A DNA stretch of 14,565 nucleotides from CAYYGL01 sp964471235 (GCA_964471235.1 CAYYGL010000124.1:1-14565); one strand, 5' to 3'; counted from the stretch's first letter, positions 7,380 through 14,462 are shown. A program made the numbers and translations. The notes: generated by a model not told the origin, from the letters alone.

Positions 7380-8357
7380 ATGCAGAAACGACTCTATGTA
7401 ATTTGGATTTTGCTCATCAGTGGTCTCTCTCTTGTGATGGCAAAAGGCAACGGGGGATTTTCCGGCGCCTTTTTGCGAATCGGTTTAGGTGCCCGCGCCC
7501 TGGCAATGGGCAATGCCCAGGTCGCCAGCGCCAATAATGGCTACGGCGTTTACTACAATCCTGCCGCCCTCCCCAATATCGATAGAAAACGCTTCTCGGC
7601 CTCCTATAATTCCATGTCCTTAGACCGCAAGTTTAGTTACCTGGGGGTTGCCATTCCCCTGAAACCATTTGCCGGGGCATCTGCCGGGTGGATACATAGC
7701 GGTGTAGGGGATTTACAGGCATATAATTCCAATGGAGAGCAGGTCGGGAAATTAGACCACGGGTTTAACGCCTTTTATTTCGGCTTTGGGATGCGCATTA
7801 TTGCCCTGGCGCAGGCAGACCAGCATTTGATGGGGGTGCCGCCCGATTTGATCAGCATCGGGATTACCGTAAAATTTTTGCATGAGGGACTTAGCGATCA
7901 GGAAGATTTCGATTATTCCGGTTCCGGGGTTGGGGTGGACCTGGGAATTTTACTGAAACCTTATGCCGGCCTGGCGTTGGGTTATCAACTCAAGGATTTA
8001 AACGCCAATTTAAGTTCCAATACCGATAAGATTTTTGAACGCGGCTCTTCCTTGAATAATGATTTTCCGGTGACCCAGAAACTCGGGATTTTTTACCGGC
8101 TCCCCTGGTATGGCATCTCCGCAGCGTATGATTTTGAATGGAGCGATGCGGGGGAAGAAAAGCATCATCTGGGGATGGAAATCGATGGCGGTATCGCTGC
8201 CGCCCGGGTGGGTTATGATAATGACCACCTTACCCTGGGAGGCGGGCTGTATTTCCGGGCTTACAAAAAAGCCTATATGATGCTGGACTACGCTTTCCTC
8301 AACAGCGTCATCGATGAAGGCGTCAGCCACGTGTTCTCCTGGCAGTTCCTGTTTTGA
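7380..8357 (+). CDS. PorV/PorQ-family outer-membrane beta-barrel protein (first copy)
   Basis: The 325-residue exported protein has a signal peptide (hydrophobic residues 5-20, cleavage near VMA-KG). The family signature follows at once: GAFLRIGLGARALAMGNAQ (29-47) then NNGYGVYYNPAALPNI (52-67), the N-terminal mark of PorV/PorQ (UPF0164-like) barrels. The rest alternates Gly/aromatic strands with turns and ends in a strand finishing with Phe (SWQFLF), as outer-membrane barrels do. In T9SS, PorV binds cargo sorting domains and docks on the side of SprA; PorQ belongs to the attachment complex. Which role this paralogue has cannot be told from sequence alone. Start: AGGA at 7369-7372, 7 bp before ATG. 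It is 122 bp after the Asp-box gene and is followed by a repeat-rich gap. Confidence 0.85.
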   Translation: MQKRLYVIWILLISGLSLVMAKGNGGFSGAFLRIGLGARALAMGNAQVASANNGYGVYYNPAALPNIDRKRFSASYNSMSLDRKFSYLGVAIPLKPFAGASAGWIHSGVGDLQAYNSNGEQVGKLDHGFNAFYFGFGMRIIALAQADQHLMGVPPDLISIGITVKFLHEGLSDQEDFDYSGSGVGVDLGILLKPYAGLALGYQLKDLNANLSSNTDKIFERGSSLNNDFPVTQKLGIFYRLPWYGISAAYDFEWSDAGEEKHHLGMEIDGGIAAARVGYDNDHLTLGGGLYFRAYKKAYMMLDYAFLNSVIDEGVSHVFSWQFLF

Positions 8358-8371
8358 AGAAGGGGGGATTG

Positions 8372-8392
8372 GTAAAGGGTAAAAGGTAAAAG
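8372..8392 (+). repeat. heptanucleotide tandem repeat (3 units)
   Basis: Three consecutive 7-mers, GTAAAGG, GTAAAAG, GTAAAAG, lie between two runs of six G (8362-8367 and 8392-8397), 15 bp after the stop codon of the first PorV-like gene. Similar heptads occur at 10564-10584. Confidence 0.6.
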
Positions 8393-8397
8393 GGGGG

Positions 8398-8427
8398 AAA
8401 CCGGAGCGTCAAAACTTGTTTTGACAA
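8398..8427 (+). repeat. palindromic intergenic repeat, copy 4
   Basis: The tail AAACCGGAGC is followed by the core GTCAAAACTTGTTTTGAC (8408-8425), a perfect 8 bp arm palindrome. Compared with copies 1 and 2, the second base pair is flipped from A-T to T-A with pairing kept. Same orientation as the other copies and as all genes. Confidence 0.85.
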
Positions 8428-8494
8428 TAAGCCTGAGCGTGAGAATTAAATAAGAGAATAGGTACCGAGTGACAGAGCCGATTGATGAAAAACA

Positions 8495-8574
8495 CCGGTC
8501 GTAGCCTCCATCGGAGAATCTCCTGGCACGGAATCATGCCGAATATGAGATTCTCCGATGGAGTCTCTGACCGG
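8495..8574. repeat. 80 bp long inverted-repeat element (large stem-loop)
   Basis: Arms CTCCATCGGAGAATCTC (8506-8522) and GAGATTCTCCGATGGAG (8547-8563) are perfect 17 bp reverse complements. Outside them, CCGGTC (8495-8500) and GACCGG (8569-8574) pair across an unpaired 5 nt on each side. The 24 nt between the long arms holds a small GGCA/TGCC hairpin. It could be a MITE-like mobile element, a large transcript hairpin or a bidirectional transcription stop. No T-run and no transposase are present. Confidence 0.8.
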
Positions 8575-8605
8575 CATTTGGTAGCCAACTATTGTTGACC
8601 GTCGG

Positions 8606-8624
8606 AAACCGGAACGATAAAACG
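8606..8624 (+). repeat. degenerate half copy of the palindromic repeat
   Basis: AAACCGGAACGATAAAACG matches the tail and left arm of the palindromic repeat, but the right arm is lost (GGTATATC follows). It looks like a decayed sixth copy; a chance match cannot be excluded. Confidence 0.4.
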
Positions 8625-8638
8625 GGTATATCGCTGAA

Positions 8639-8668
8639 TTGTTAACATGAGTTGGACGTAACTATAAA
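8639..8668 (+). promoter_or_regulatory. possible promoter of the second PorV-like gene
   Basis: TTGTTA (8639-8644) and TATAAA (8663-8668) are separated by 18 bp, about 86 bp before the ATG. The match to a housekeeping-type -35/-10 pair is moderate, and FCB promoters can differ from that consensus. Confidence 0.25.
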
Positions 8669-8754
8669 TAGAAACAGATGAACCAGATAATGTTGAATCA
8701 TTTTTGTACATCTTCCAGGTAATGAGTTTCTGAAAAAAAAACAAGGAAGCGAAC

Positions 8755-9669
8755 ATGAGAAACCAATTTCGGATTGCAGTAATTTGTTGGGTCATTGCTT
8801 TTTCAGCAGTCTATGCCGGTTCAGAGAACGAAGGAAAGACCGGTTTATCTTTTTTAAAGATAGGCGTGGGTGCCCGGGCGACTGGCATGGGGGAGGCTTA
8901 TACAGCCGTTACCAACGATGCCTTCTCTACCTATTGGAACCCTGCCGGTTTGCTGGCTTCCTCGCAGTCCAATGTGGTCTTTATGCATAATGAGTGGATG
9001 TTGGATGTCAATGGCGAATTTGGCGCTGTGCAATTCGGAGGGAAAAAATCCGGGTTCGCTTTTCACGGCTACAATGTGAATATCGGCGACATTGCAGTGC
9101 GCACTTCGCCCAGCAGCGAACCGCTGGCGACCACCAGCGCCCATTACCTCTCCCTGGGTGCTTCTTACGCCCGTTACCTGGGGGAAAACCTGGGGGTGGG
9201 ATTTACAGTCAAATACCTGTTCGAAAAGATTTTTGTGAATTCTGCTGCCGGTTATGCGCTGGACCTGGGGTTTCGTTACCAGGGCTTATCTCCCAATGTG
9301 GTTATTGCCGGGGTGATTCAGAATCTTGGGAGTATGAACACGTTTCAAAATGAATCGACCAAATTGCCTAAAATTGCCCGGGTGGGGGCGGCATATCACT
9401 TCCCTCAGCCGCTTGGCGGCGTTGAATTGCGGATAGCCGGTGACCTGGTAAAACCGCTGGATGAGAACACCCGTTTCCACCTGGGCGGCGAGGGAATCCT
9501 GTGGAATCAAATTGCCCTTCGGTTGGGCTATGCACTTGGCTATGAAAACCGTTCCCTGAGTTTCGGTGTCGGTTTCCGAAAGTCCTTCATTCAGTTGGAT
9601 TACAGCTTTACACCGTTCGATAATGACCTGGGCAATGGACAGCGGTTTTCGGCTTACCTGAGTTTCTAA
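8755..9669 (+). CDS. PorV/PorQ-family outer-membrane beta-barrel protein (second copy)
   Basis: The 304-residue protein has a signal peptide (cleavage likely after VYA at residue 21). It carries the same N-terminal family signature as the gene at 7380: LSFLKIGVGARATGMGEAY (31-49) and NDAFSTYWNPAGL (54-66). Repeated amphipathic beta strands follow, ending in a terminal aromatic strand (FSAYLSF). The signature WNPAGL is closer to typical PorV than the YYNPAAL of the first copy, but I cannot decide between PorV and PorQ. Role by family: an outer-membrane partner that presents T9SS cargo or attaches it to the surface. Start: AAGGA at 8743-8747, 7 bp before ATG. Only 16 bp separate it from the following ABC permease gene, so the two are probably co-transcribed although functionally unlike. 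Confidence 0.87.
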   Translation: MRNQFRIAVICWVIAFSAVYAGSENEGKTGLSFLKIGVGARATGMGEAYTAVTNDAFSTYWNPAGLLASSQSNVVFMHNEWMLDVNGEFGAVQFGGKKSGFAFHGYNVNIGDIAVRTSPSSEPLATTSAHYLSLGASYARYLGENLGVGFTVKYLFEKIFVNSAAGYALDLGFRYQGLSPNVVIAGVIQNLGSMNTFQNESTKLPKIARVGAAYHFPQPLGGVELRIAGDLVKPLDENTRFHLGGEGILWNQIALRLGYALGYENRSLSFGVGFRKSFIQLDYSFTPFDNDLGNGQRFSAYLSF

Positions 9670-9685
9670 ATTCTATGGGTCGTGC

Positions 9686-10567
9686 ATGAATGCGGCAATT
9701 TCTACCAATCAACTTCACTTTTCCTTCTGGCAGTATACCCTCCGCCGGGTACTGAGAAATCCCCTGGGAGCTGCCGGTGTGGCGATTGTACTGCTTGTTA
9801 CTCTGGTTGCGCTGTTTGCTCCCTGGATAGCGCCTTATGACCCTTTTACTCAGAATCTTACCGAAGCCCTGCGCGGTCCGTCTCCTGCGCATCTCCTGGG
9901 GCAGGACGACCTGGGCCGGGATATCCTTAGCCGGATCATTTTTGGTGCCCGGGTCTCCATGAAGGTGGGGTTCATCACGGTTTCGGTCAGTGCCTTGATT
10001 GGAATGCTGGTGGGCGCGGTTGCCGGATACCTGGGCGGCTGGGTGGATGAAATTCTGATGCGCATTACCGACATCATGCTGGCGTTTCCCGGTATCCTGT
10101 TAGCCATTGGCATTATGGCGATTTTAGGACCCAGTTTCAACAATGTTTTGATTGCCCTGTGCCTGGTGGGCTGGAAAGGATATGCCCGATTGGTGCGCGG
10201 TGAAATTCTGAAAGAAAAGGAGAAAGAATACGTTCAGGCAGCCCGGGTATTGGGGTATTCCAACGCCCGGATCATCTTCTTTCACCTGTTGCCCAACACC
10301 ATTAACCCGGTGCTGGTGATGGCAACCCTGGGAATTGCCTCAATGGTCATCGCCGAAGCCGGACTGTCTTTTTTGGGATTGGGCACCCAGCCGCCGCTCC
10401 CAAGTTGGGGGGGAATGCTCTCCGAGGGAAGACAATACATTTTGCAGGCGCCTCATCTGACAACTTTTCCCGGTATTGCTATCATGATTCTGGTGCTGGG
10501 GTTTACGTTCTTAGGTGATGCCCTGCGGGATGCGTTGGATCCGCATATTAAATTTTATTCGGAGTGA
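9686..10567 (+). CDS. DppC/OppC-type ABC transporter permease
   Basis: The 293-residue inner-membrane permease belongs to the peptide/nickel (Dpp/Opp/Nik) ABC import family. Its N-terminal OppC-type segment has a first membrane helix at about 27-47 followed by APWIAPYDPFTQN and the family mark LLGQDDLGRDILSRIIFGARVS (70-91, with the GTDxLGRD-like core). The permease domain follows with further helices near 96-118, 130-150, 152-168, 207-230 and 262-280. The EAA loop that contacts the ATPase is clear at 181-204 (EYVQAARVLGYSNARIIFFH then LLPN). Such permeases work as a pair with a DppB-type partner plus two ATPases and a binding protein. None is encoded nearby, so the substrate is left open. 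No Shine-Dalgarno is visible before the ATG; the length and N-terminus look normal. Start choice is moderate. Confidence 0.9.
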   Translation: MNAAISTNQLHFSFWQYTLRRVLRNPLGAAGVAIVLLVTLVALFAPWIAPYDPFTQNLTEALRGPSPAHLLGQDDLGRDILSRIIFGARVSMKVGFITVSVSALIGMLVGAVAGYLGGWVDEILMRITDIMLAFPGILLAIGIMAILGPSFNNVLIALCLVGWKGYARLVRGEILKEKEKEYVQAARVLGYSNARIIFFHLLPNTINPVLVMATLGIASMVIAEAGLSFLGLGTQPPLPSWGGMLSEGRQYILQAPHLTTFPGIAIMILVLGFTFLGDALRDALDPHIKFYSE

Positions 10568-10584
10568 AAGGTGACGAGTAACGT
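10564..10584 (+). repeat. heptad-like repeat overlapping the permease stop codon
   Basis: Three successive 7-mers, GTGAAAG, GTGACGA and GTAACGT, start inside the last codons of the permease gene. They resemble the GTAAARG heptads at 8372-8392. Short and diverged, so support is limited. Confidence 0.35.
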
Positions 10585-10694
10585 GCAATTCTGATATGTG
10601 AAACTTGCCGGTTGTTGATTAATATTTGGCATATTTCCCGATTTATCCGTAATTTTCACCCGCAAATTGTTAACCAAAAATTTTCGCTGGTGTT

Positions 10695-11144
10695 TTGAAA
10701 AAAAATAAAATCATTATTTATTGTGATGGGGCGTGTTCCGGGAATCCTGGTCCTGGCGGGTGGGGAGCGGTTTTGAAATACAAAGACCGGGAAAAAACCA
10801 TTTACGGCGGTGAAAAAAATACTACCAATAACCGTATGGAATTGACTGCCTGTATCAAAGCTCTGGAGCAAATTCGCTGGGAGAAGGCTCAGGTGGATGT
10901 TTACACCGACAGCGCTTACCTGGTCAATTGCATTCAACAGGGATGGTATAAGCGCTGGCAGAAAAATGGCTGGAAGACCAAGAACAAAAAGCCGGTGGAA
11001 AACCGCGATCTGTGGGAGCGATTGTTGGAATTGCTGAACAAACATGAGGTTACCTTTCATAAAGTAGAGGGACATACCGGGGTGGAATTGAACGAATTGG
11101 CGGATGAGCTTGCCAATCGTGGGATTCATGAATTGGCGGAATAA
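10695..11144 (+). CDS. rnhA: ribonuclease HI
   Basis: The 149-residue cytoplasmic enzyme cleaves the RNA strand of RNA-DNA hybrids (R-loops, primers). All active-site residues are visible: Asp11 in YCDGACSGNPGPGG, Glu49 in NNRMELTA, Asp72 in VYTDSAY, His127 in VEGHTG and Asp137 in NELADELAN. The basic segment WYKRWQKNGWKTKNKKPVEN (84-103) matches the handle region of the E. coli-type enzyme. Length is typical and there is no extra hybrid-binding domain. Translation must begin at TTG (10695): an in-frame stop lies at 10671 and no ATG or GTG occurs between. No strong ribosome binding site is seen. It opens a close run of five genes, with the next start 19 bp after its stop, and is probably a housekeeping passenger of that transcript. 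Confidence 0.95.
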   Translation: MKKNKIIIYCDGACSGNPGPGGWGAVLKYKDREKTIYGGEKNTTNNRMELTACIKALEQIRWEKAQVDVYTDSAYLVNCIQQGWYKRWQKNGWKTKNKKPVENRDLWERLLELLNKHEVTFHKVEGHTGVELNELADELANRGIHELAE

Positions 11145-11163
11145 CACAAGGAGCACCAACAGC

Positions 11164-11607
11164 ATGGAGAAGGGATTGACCTATCAACGGGTGGATGACG
11201 GCTATCTGGTGCGGTTGCCAAAAGGCGCTGCCGTGACCACATCCCTTATCGAATTTCTCTCCGAAGAGCACGTGTACACCGGCACCCTTCGGGCAATTGG
11301 CGCTTTGCAGGAGGTCGAACTCGGCTATTTTGACCTTGCCAACAAAACATACCTGCGAAAATCATTCCCGGGCATCTATGAACTGGTGTCATTCTCCGGC
11401 AACATCAGCCTGGTGGATGCGAAGCCGTTTATCCATGCCCATGCCATTCTGAGTGATGCCAATTTTAGCCCCATTGCCGGGCACTTTTTTGATGCCACGG
11501 TAGCGGTAACCATGGAAGTTCATGTCTCCCCGGTCTCGCAAACTATTTCCCGGGAAATTGACCCGGAAACGGAACTCAAGTTACTGAAACTTGCCAATCT
11601 GCTTTAA
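11164..11607 (+). CDS. PPC/DUF296 domain protein
   Basis: The 147-residue single-domain protein belongs to the plants-and-prokaryotes conserved (PPC, DUF296) family. Marks: LPKGAAVTTSLIEFL at 18-32, a TGTLRAIGALQEVELGYFD core at 39-57, ELVSFSGNISLVDAKPFIHAHAILSD (73-98) and AGHFFDATVAVTMEV (105-119). His91, His93 and His107 are placed to bind a metal, as in bacterial homologues of known structure; such proteins form trimers. The biochemical role in bacteria is not established. The frame is open from 11104, but ATG 11164 is chosen because AAGGAG (11148-11153) lies 10 bp before it and an earlier start would overlap rnhA. It sits 19 bp after rnhA and 14 bp before a membrane protein gene, so it is very likely in an operon with the glycan genes. 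Confidence 0.88.
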   Translation: MEKGLTYQRVDDGYLVRLPKGAAVTTSLIEFLSEEHVYTGTLRAIGALQEVELGYFDLANKTYLRKSFPGIYELVSFSGNISLVDAKPFIHAHAILSDANFSPIAGHFFDATVAVTMEVHVSPVSQTISREIDPETELKLLKLANLL

Positions 11608-11621
11608 AAAACGGGCAACGG

Positions 11622-12647
11622 ATGAAGAAAAAAGGACTATACTGGTTTAAGATTATCCTCGGGATTGGCATCGTATCTGTGCTGTATACGCAGATCAGTC
11701 AAACCGACTCCATAGGCAACGCATTCCTGTCCACGAACTGGGTAAATGTCTCCCTGTGTATTGTGCTATTGATTCCCAATCTCTACATGGCATTTTTGAA
11801 ATGGTTTTACCTGCTGCACAAAAAATTTCCGGATATTTCTACGGGCGAGGTCTTTGGTTCTCTGCTTTTTGGATATACCCTGGGGTTAATTACCCCGGGC
11901 CGATTGGGAGAACTGGGCAGGGGCTTGTTTTTTCCACAGCGGGATAAAGCGGTCATCACCGGGTTGAATATAATCGATAAAGCATTCAATCAACTGGTCT
12001 TCTTCTCCCTGGGGTGCTTTTCCCTTTGGAGCATGTACCTGGGAGGATACCTTCCGGAATGGAAACATCTCCCGTTGGTATTGATACCCGCCACTACCGT
12101 CATCGTTCTTCTCTGGCTTCTGCTCCTGAACCCGGCATTCATCCGTAGATTGCTAAACAGGCTGGCAGCTCGAAACCATTTGAAATCCCGTCTTTTACGG
12201 GCAACGGCAGCGCTCAATCATTTTTCCCGCCGTGACAGCCTGGTGGTGCTGGGATTAAGCCTTGTCTGGATACTGGTGGTGGTGCTGCAATACCATGTGC
12301 TGGTGCTGGCATTCACCACCGTTTCGGTATGGGCGTCTTTTCATGCGGTCACCTCAACGTTGTTCATCAAAACCCTTTTGCCGATAACCTTCGCAGACCT
12401 GGGAATTCGGGAAGGGATTGCCATCTTTTTCTTTTCCCAATTTCAGGTATCCCGGGCTGCCGTCTTCAATGCCTCACTTCTAATCTTTATCATTAACTTT
12501 TTAACACCGGCAATTTCCGGCACTTATTTTTTGTTTCGGTTAAAATCGAAACAGCCGGAGAGGGAAATACCACTTGTTACTGAGATTGTCAGCGACCAAT
12601 ATCAACCTACTTCGACACCGGTAAATAGTGATATTGCCAATGATTGA
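11622..12647 (+). CDS. UPF0104 / lysylphosphatidylglycerol synthase-type flippase-like membrane protein
   Basis: The 341-residue polytopic inner-membrane protein has about 7-8 hydrophobic helices (for example 9-22, 43-62, 78-91, 122-140, 150-170, 207-231, 240-258, 281-306). Family marks are TPGRLGELGRG at 91-101 and LPITFADLGIREG at 253-265, typical of the LPG_synthase_TM/UPF0104 family, which includes the flippase part of MprF and proteins implicated in moving lipid-linked glycans. There is no C-terminal aminoacyl-transferase domain, so it is not a full MprF. The tail after 306 is polar and probably cytoplasmic. Only a weak ribosome site precedes the ATG. The stop codon overlaps the start of the next gene, implying translational coupling. 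A role in transporting the product of the neighbouring glycosyltransferase is plausible but is inference from position. Confidence 0.85.
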   Translation: MKKKGLYWFKIILGIGIVSVLYTQISQTDSIGNAFLSTNWVNVSLCIVLLIPNLYMAFLKWFYLLHKKFPDISTGEVFGSLLFGYTLGLITPGRLGELGRGLFFPQRDKAVITGLNIIDKAFNQLVFFSLGCFSLWSMYLGGYLPEWKHLPLVLIPATTVIVLLWLLLLNPAFIRRLLNRLAARNHLKSRLLRATAALNHFSRRDSLVVLGLSLVWILVVVLQYHVLVLAFTTVSVWASFHAVTSTLFIKTLLPITFADLGIREGIAIFFFSQFQVSRAAVFNASLLIFIINFLTPAISGTYFLFRLKSKQPEREIPLVTEIVSDQYQPTSTPVNSDIAND

Positions 12648-13761
12648 AACCCTTTTCCTGCTTCTCAGCGTTTTCTACCTGGCTATTATCATATTTTTTT
12701 ATACGGGCATTATTCGGGAGATGAGGCGGCAGCGAACCGGCAATGGCTGGCAGCCTCTTGTGACAGTGTTAGTACCGGCTCGTAACGAGGCGCATCGTAT
12801 TCTTCCCACCCTTAACAGCCTGGCAGAACAGACATATCCTCCTACCCAACTTCAGATTTTAATCATCGATGATCATTCCACGGACAATACTGCTGAGGTG
12901 GTTCGGCAGTTTATTGAGCAACACAAGCTGAAACATTTTCAGGTGCTGCGCCATGTTACGGATGGCACCCGGCCAACCTATAAAAAATCCGCCATTAAAT
13001 ATGCCCTTCAATATGCCCACGGTGAAGTAATTATGACCACCGATGCAGATTGCCGGGTGCAGCCGCATTGGGTGGAATCCATGATTGCCCAATATGAACC
13101 CGACACCGGGCTGGTTGCCGGGCTGGTCACATTTGATCCCCGACTGAGCAGAACTTTTTTTCATCAACTCCAAACCCTGGAATTTGCCGGGCTGGTATTT
13201 GCCGGGGTGGGGGCAGTAGGCAATCATTACCCGTTGATTTGCAATGCCAGTAACTTAAGCTACCGCCGAAAAGCCTTTGATGAAGTTGGCGGATTTGACG
13301 GTCATGAGCATGTTCCCTCCGGCGATGACGATTTGTTGATGCAGAATATCCATCACCATACCAATTGGAAAGTGCGTTACAACCTGAATCCGTCCTCGGT
13401 GAATTTTACGCAACCGGTGGATACACTCAGGGCGTTTTTCAATCAACGGGCGCGCTGGGCATCCAAAAGCCGGAATTACCCGGGAATCGCTACCTCGATT
13501 CTGCTTTTTCTGGTTTATTTTTTTTATGTGCTTCTGTTGTTTTCTCCCTTCCTCGTTCTCGCCAGGGTGTGTTCACTCAATATTATCTTCTCCGGTTTTG
13601 CCCTGAAGGTTCTGCCGGAATTTTTTGTGATCGAGAGAGCGTTGTCAATCCTTCATCGCCGGAGATTGCTGGGCTATTTTTTGATAGCCGAAGTGCTGCA
13701 AATCCCTTATATTGTGCTGGCAGGATTTGCCGGTTTCTTCAAATTGTTTAAGTGGAAGTAG
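12640..13761 (+). CDS. membrane-bound family 2 glycosyltransferase
   Basis: The 373-residue inner-membrane enzyme transfers sugar from a nucleotide donor. Layout: an N-terminal helix (3-23), a cytoplasmic GT-A domain (about 39-275), then C-terminal hydrophobic helices (about 285-312 and 346-368). Catalytic motifs: VTVLVPARNE (41-50), IIDDHSTDNT (75-84), the metal-binding TDADC (134-138), SGDDD (227-231) and QRARW (269-273), the Q/RxxRW motif common in processive synthases such as PgaC or NodC. The donor sugar is not predictable. ATG 12640 is preferred over GTG 12628: it overlaps the preceding stop by 8 bp, usual for coupled genes, and gives a normal N-terminus; neither has a strong ribosome site. 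The gene lies between a flippase-like protein and a deacetylase, which points to a surface polysaccharide or lipid-linked oligosaccharide. Confidence 0.9.
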   Translation: MIETLFLLLSVFYLAIIIFFYTGIIREMRRQRTGNGWQPLVTVLVPARNEAHRILPTLNSLAEQTYPPTQLQILIIDDHSTDNTAEVVRQFIEQHKLKHFQVLRHVTDGTRPTYKKSAIKYALQYAHGEVIMTTDADCRVQPHWVESMIAQYEPDTGLVAGLVTFDPRLSRTFFHQLQTLEFAGLVFAGVGAVGNHYPLICNASNLSYRRKAFDEVGGFDGHEHVPSGDDDLLMQNIHHHTNWKVRYNLNPSSVNFTQPVDTLRAFFNQRARWASKSRNYPGIATSILLFLVYFFYVLLLFSPFLVLARVCSLNIIFSGFALKVLPEFFVIERALSILHRRRLLGYFLIAEVLQIPYIVLAGFAGFFKLFKWK

Positions 13762-13766
13762 TTTTT

Positions 13767-14462
13767 ATGATTGCTCACCGCCATCTGGCGCAATTATTTT
13801 ATGCCCCGTTTAAAAATGTGATCTGGAAATACCCGTCTCATCAGAACCAAATCTACCTGACCTTTGACGACGGTCCCTATCCGCCGGTCACCCGCCCGCT
13901 GCTGGAAGCTTTAAGTGACTACCGCATTCCGGCAACTTTCTTCCTTTCCGGAGAAAATATTGTTCGCTATCGGAAGACAGCGCGGGAACTGGATTATTCC
14001 GGTCATCAACTGGGCAATCATCTGTTCCACCATTTACCCCTGTGGGAGTTGCCACTGGGAAAACGGAGCAAACGAAAACTGTTAAAGGAAATTGATTTCA
14101 CCGATCGGCTAATTTTCAACCATTTCAATCAACTGCCGAAATTGCTGCGCCCTCCCTATGGCATTTTTAATCCAACCGCACTGTCGATTCTGGACAGCAC
14201 TGCCAAACAAATGGTGTTGTGGAGCCTGATGGCGTATGATTTTAAGTGGGATGAGCAAAAAATATTGCGCCATCTGATACGTCATTGCACTGCCGGTGAT
14301 ATTGTTGTGTTCCATGACTCACCGAAAACGGAGCCGGTATTGATGAAAGTTCTCCCCCGATTTGTAGAGCACTGCCGGGCAAAGGGGTGGTCGTTCTCTC
14401 TCATCCGCTTGGAAACTTTCGGGAAAAACAAGCCGACCCGCCGAGACATCGCCGAGGAGTGA
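13767..14462 (+). CDS. CE4 polysaccharide deacetylase (NodB-like)
   Basis: The 231-residue single-domain enzyme is predicted to remove N- or O-acetyl groups from a glycan using a divalent metal. The CE4 motifs are all present: TFDDGP (32-37; first Asp is the expected base, second binds metal), GNHLFHH (83-89) with His85 and His89 spaced as in the HxxxH motif but Leu replacing the usual Ser/Thr, RPPYG (128-132), VLWSLMAYDFKW (150-161) and FHDSP (182-186). No signal peptide or clear membrane helix is visible, so it may act on the cytoplasmic side, as NodB does; family members elsewhere are often exported. ATG 13767 is chosen because GGAAG (13754-13758) lies 8 bp before it; an in-frame GTG at 13752 would overlap the glycosyltransferase and lacks a ribosome site. 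It is the last gene of the run. Confidence 0.9.
   Translation: MIAHRHLAQLFYAPFKNVIWKYPSHQNQIYLTFDDGPYPPVTRPLLEALSDYRIPATFFLSGENIVRYRKTARELDYSGHQLGNHLFHHLPLWELPLGKRSKRKLLKEIDFTDRLIFNHFNQLPKLLRPPYGIFNPTALSILDSTAKQMVLWSLMAYDFKWDEQKILRHLIRHCTAGDIVVFHDSPKTEPVLMKVLPRFVEHCRAKGWSFSLIRLETFGKNKPTRRDIAEE

Larger units (their letters stand above)
8358..8754. other. 397 bp intergenic region packed with repeats
   Basis: This gap between the two PorV-like genes holds, in order: a heptad repeat with G-tracts (8362-8397), palindromic repeat copy 4 (8398-8427), an 80 bp inverted-repeat element (8495-8574), a half copy of the palindromic repeat (about 8606-8624) and an AT-rich leader with a possible promoter (8639-8668). 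I find no gene here; the 68-codon minus-strand frame at 8589-8795 overlaps the next gene's start and has no support. Confidence 0.75.

Noticed and set aside
8398..8427. LexA/SOS-type operator reading of the palindrome
   Set aside because: The core does not match LexA boxes I know, and the copies lie after stop codons with a conserved one-sided tail.
8495..8574. Classical intrinsic terminator
   Set aside because: The stem is much longer than usual, is interrupted by unpaired bases and is not followed by a T-run.
10568..10694. Small RNA or tRNA in the gap before rnhA
   Set aside because: The 127 bp are AT-rich without a cloverleaf or convincing hairpin; they probably hold a promoter I cannot define.
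11104..11163. N-terminal extension of the PPC protein into rnhA
   Set aside because: A Shine-Dalgarno site 10 bp before ATG 11164 and the family's normal N-terminus support the shorter form.
10656..11165. 169-codon minus-strand open frame opposite rnhA
   Set aside because: rnhA on the + strand has every catalytic residue; the antisense frame is a by-product of its codon pattern.
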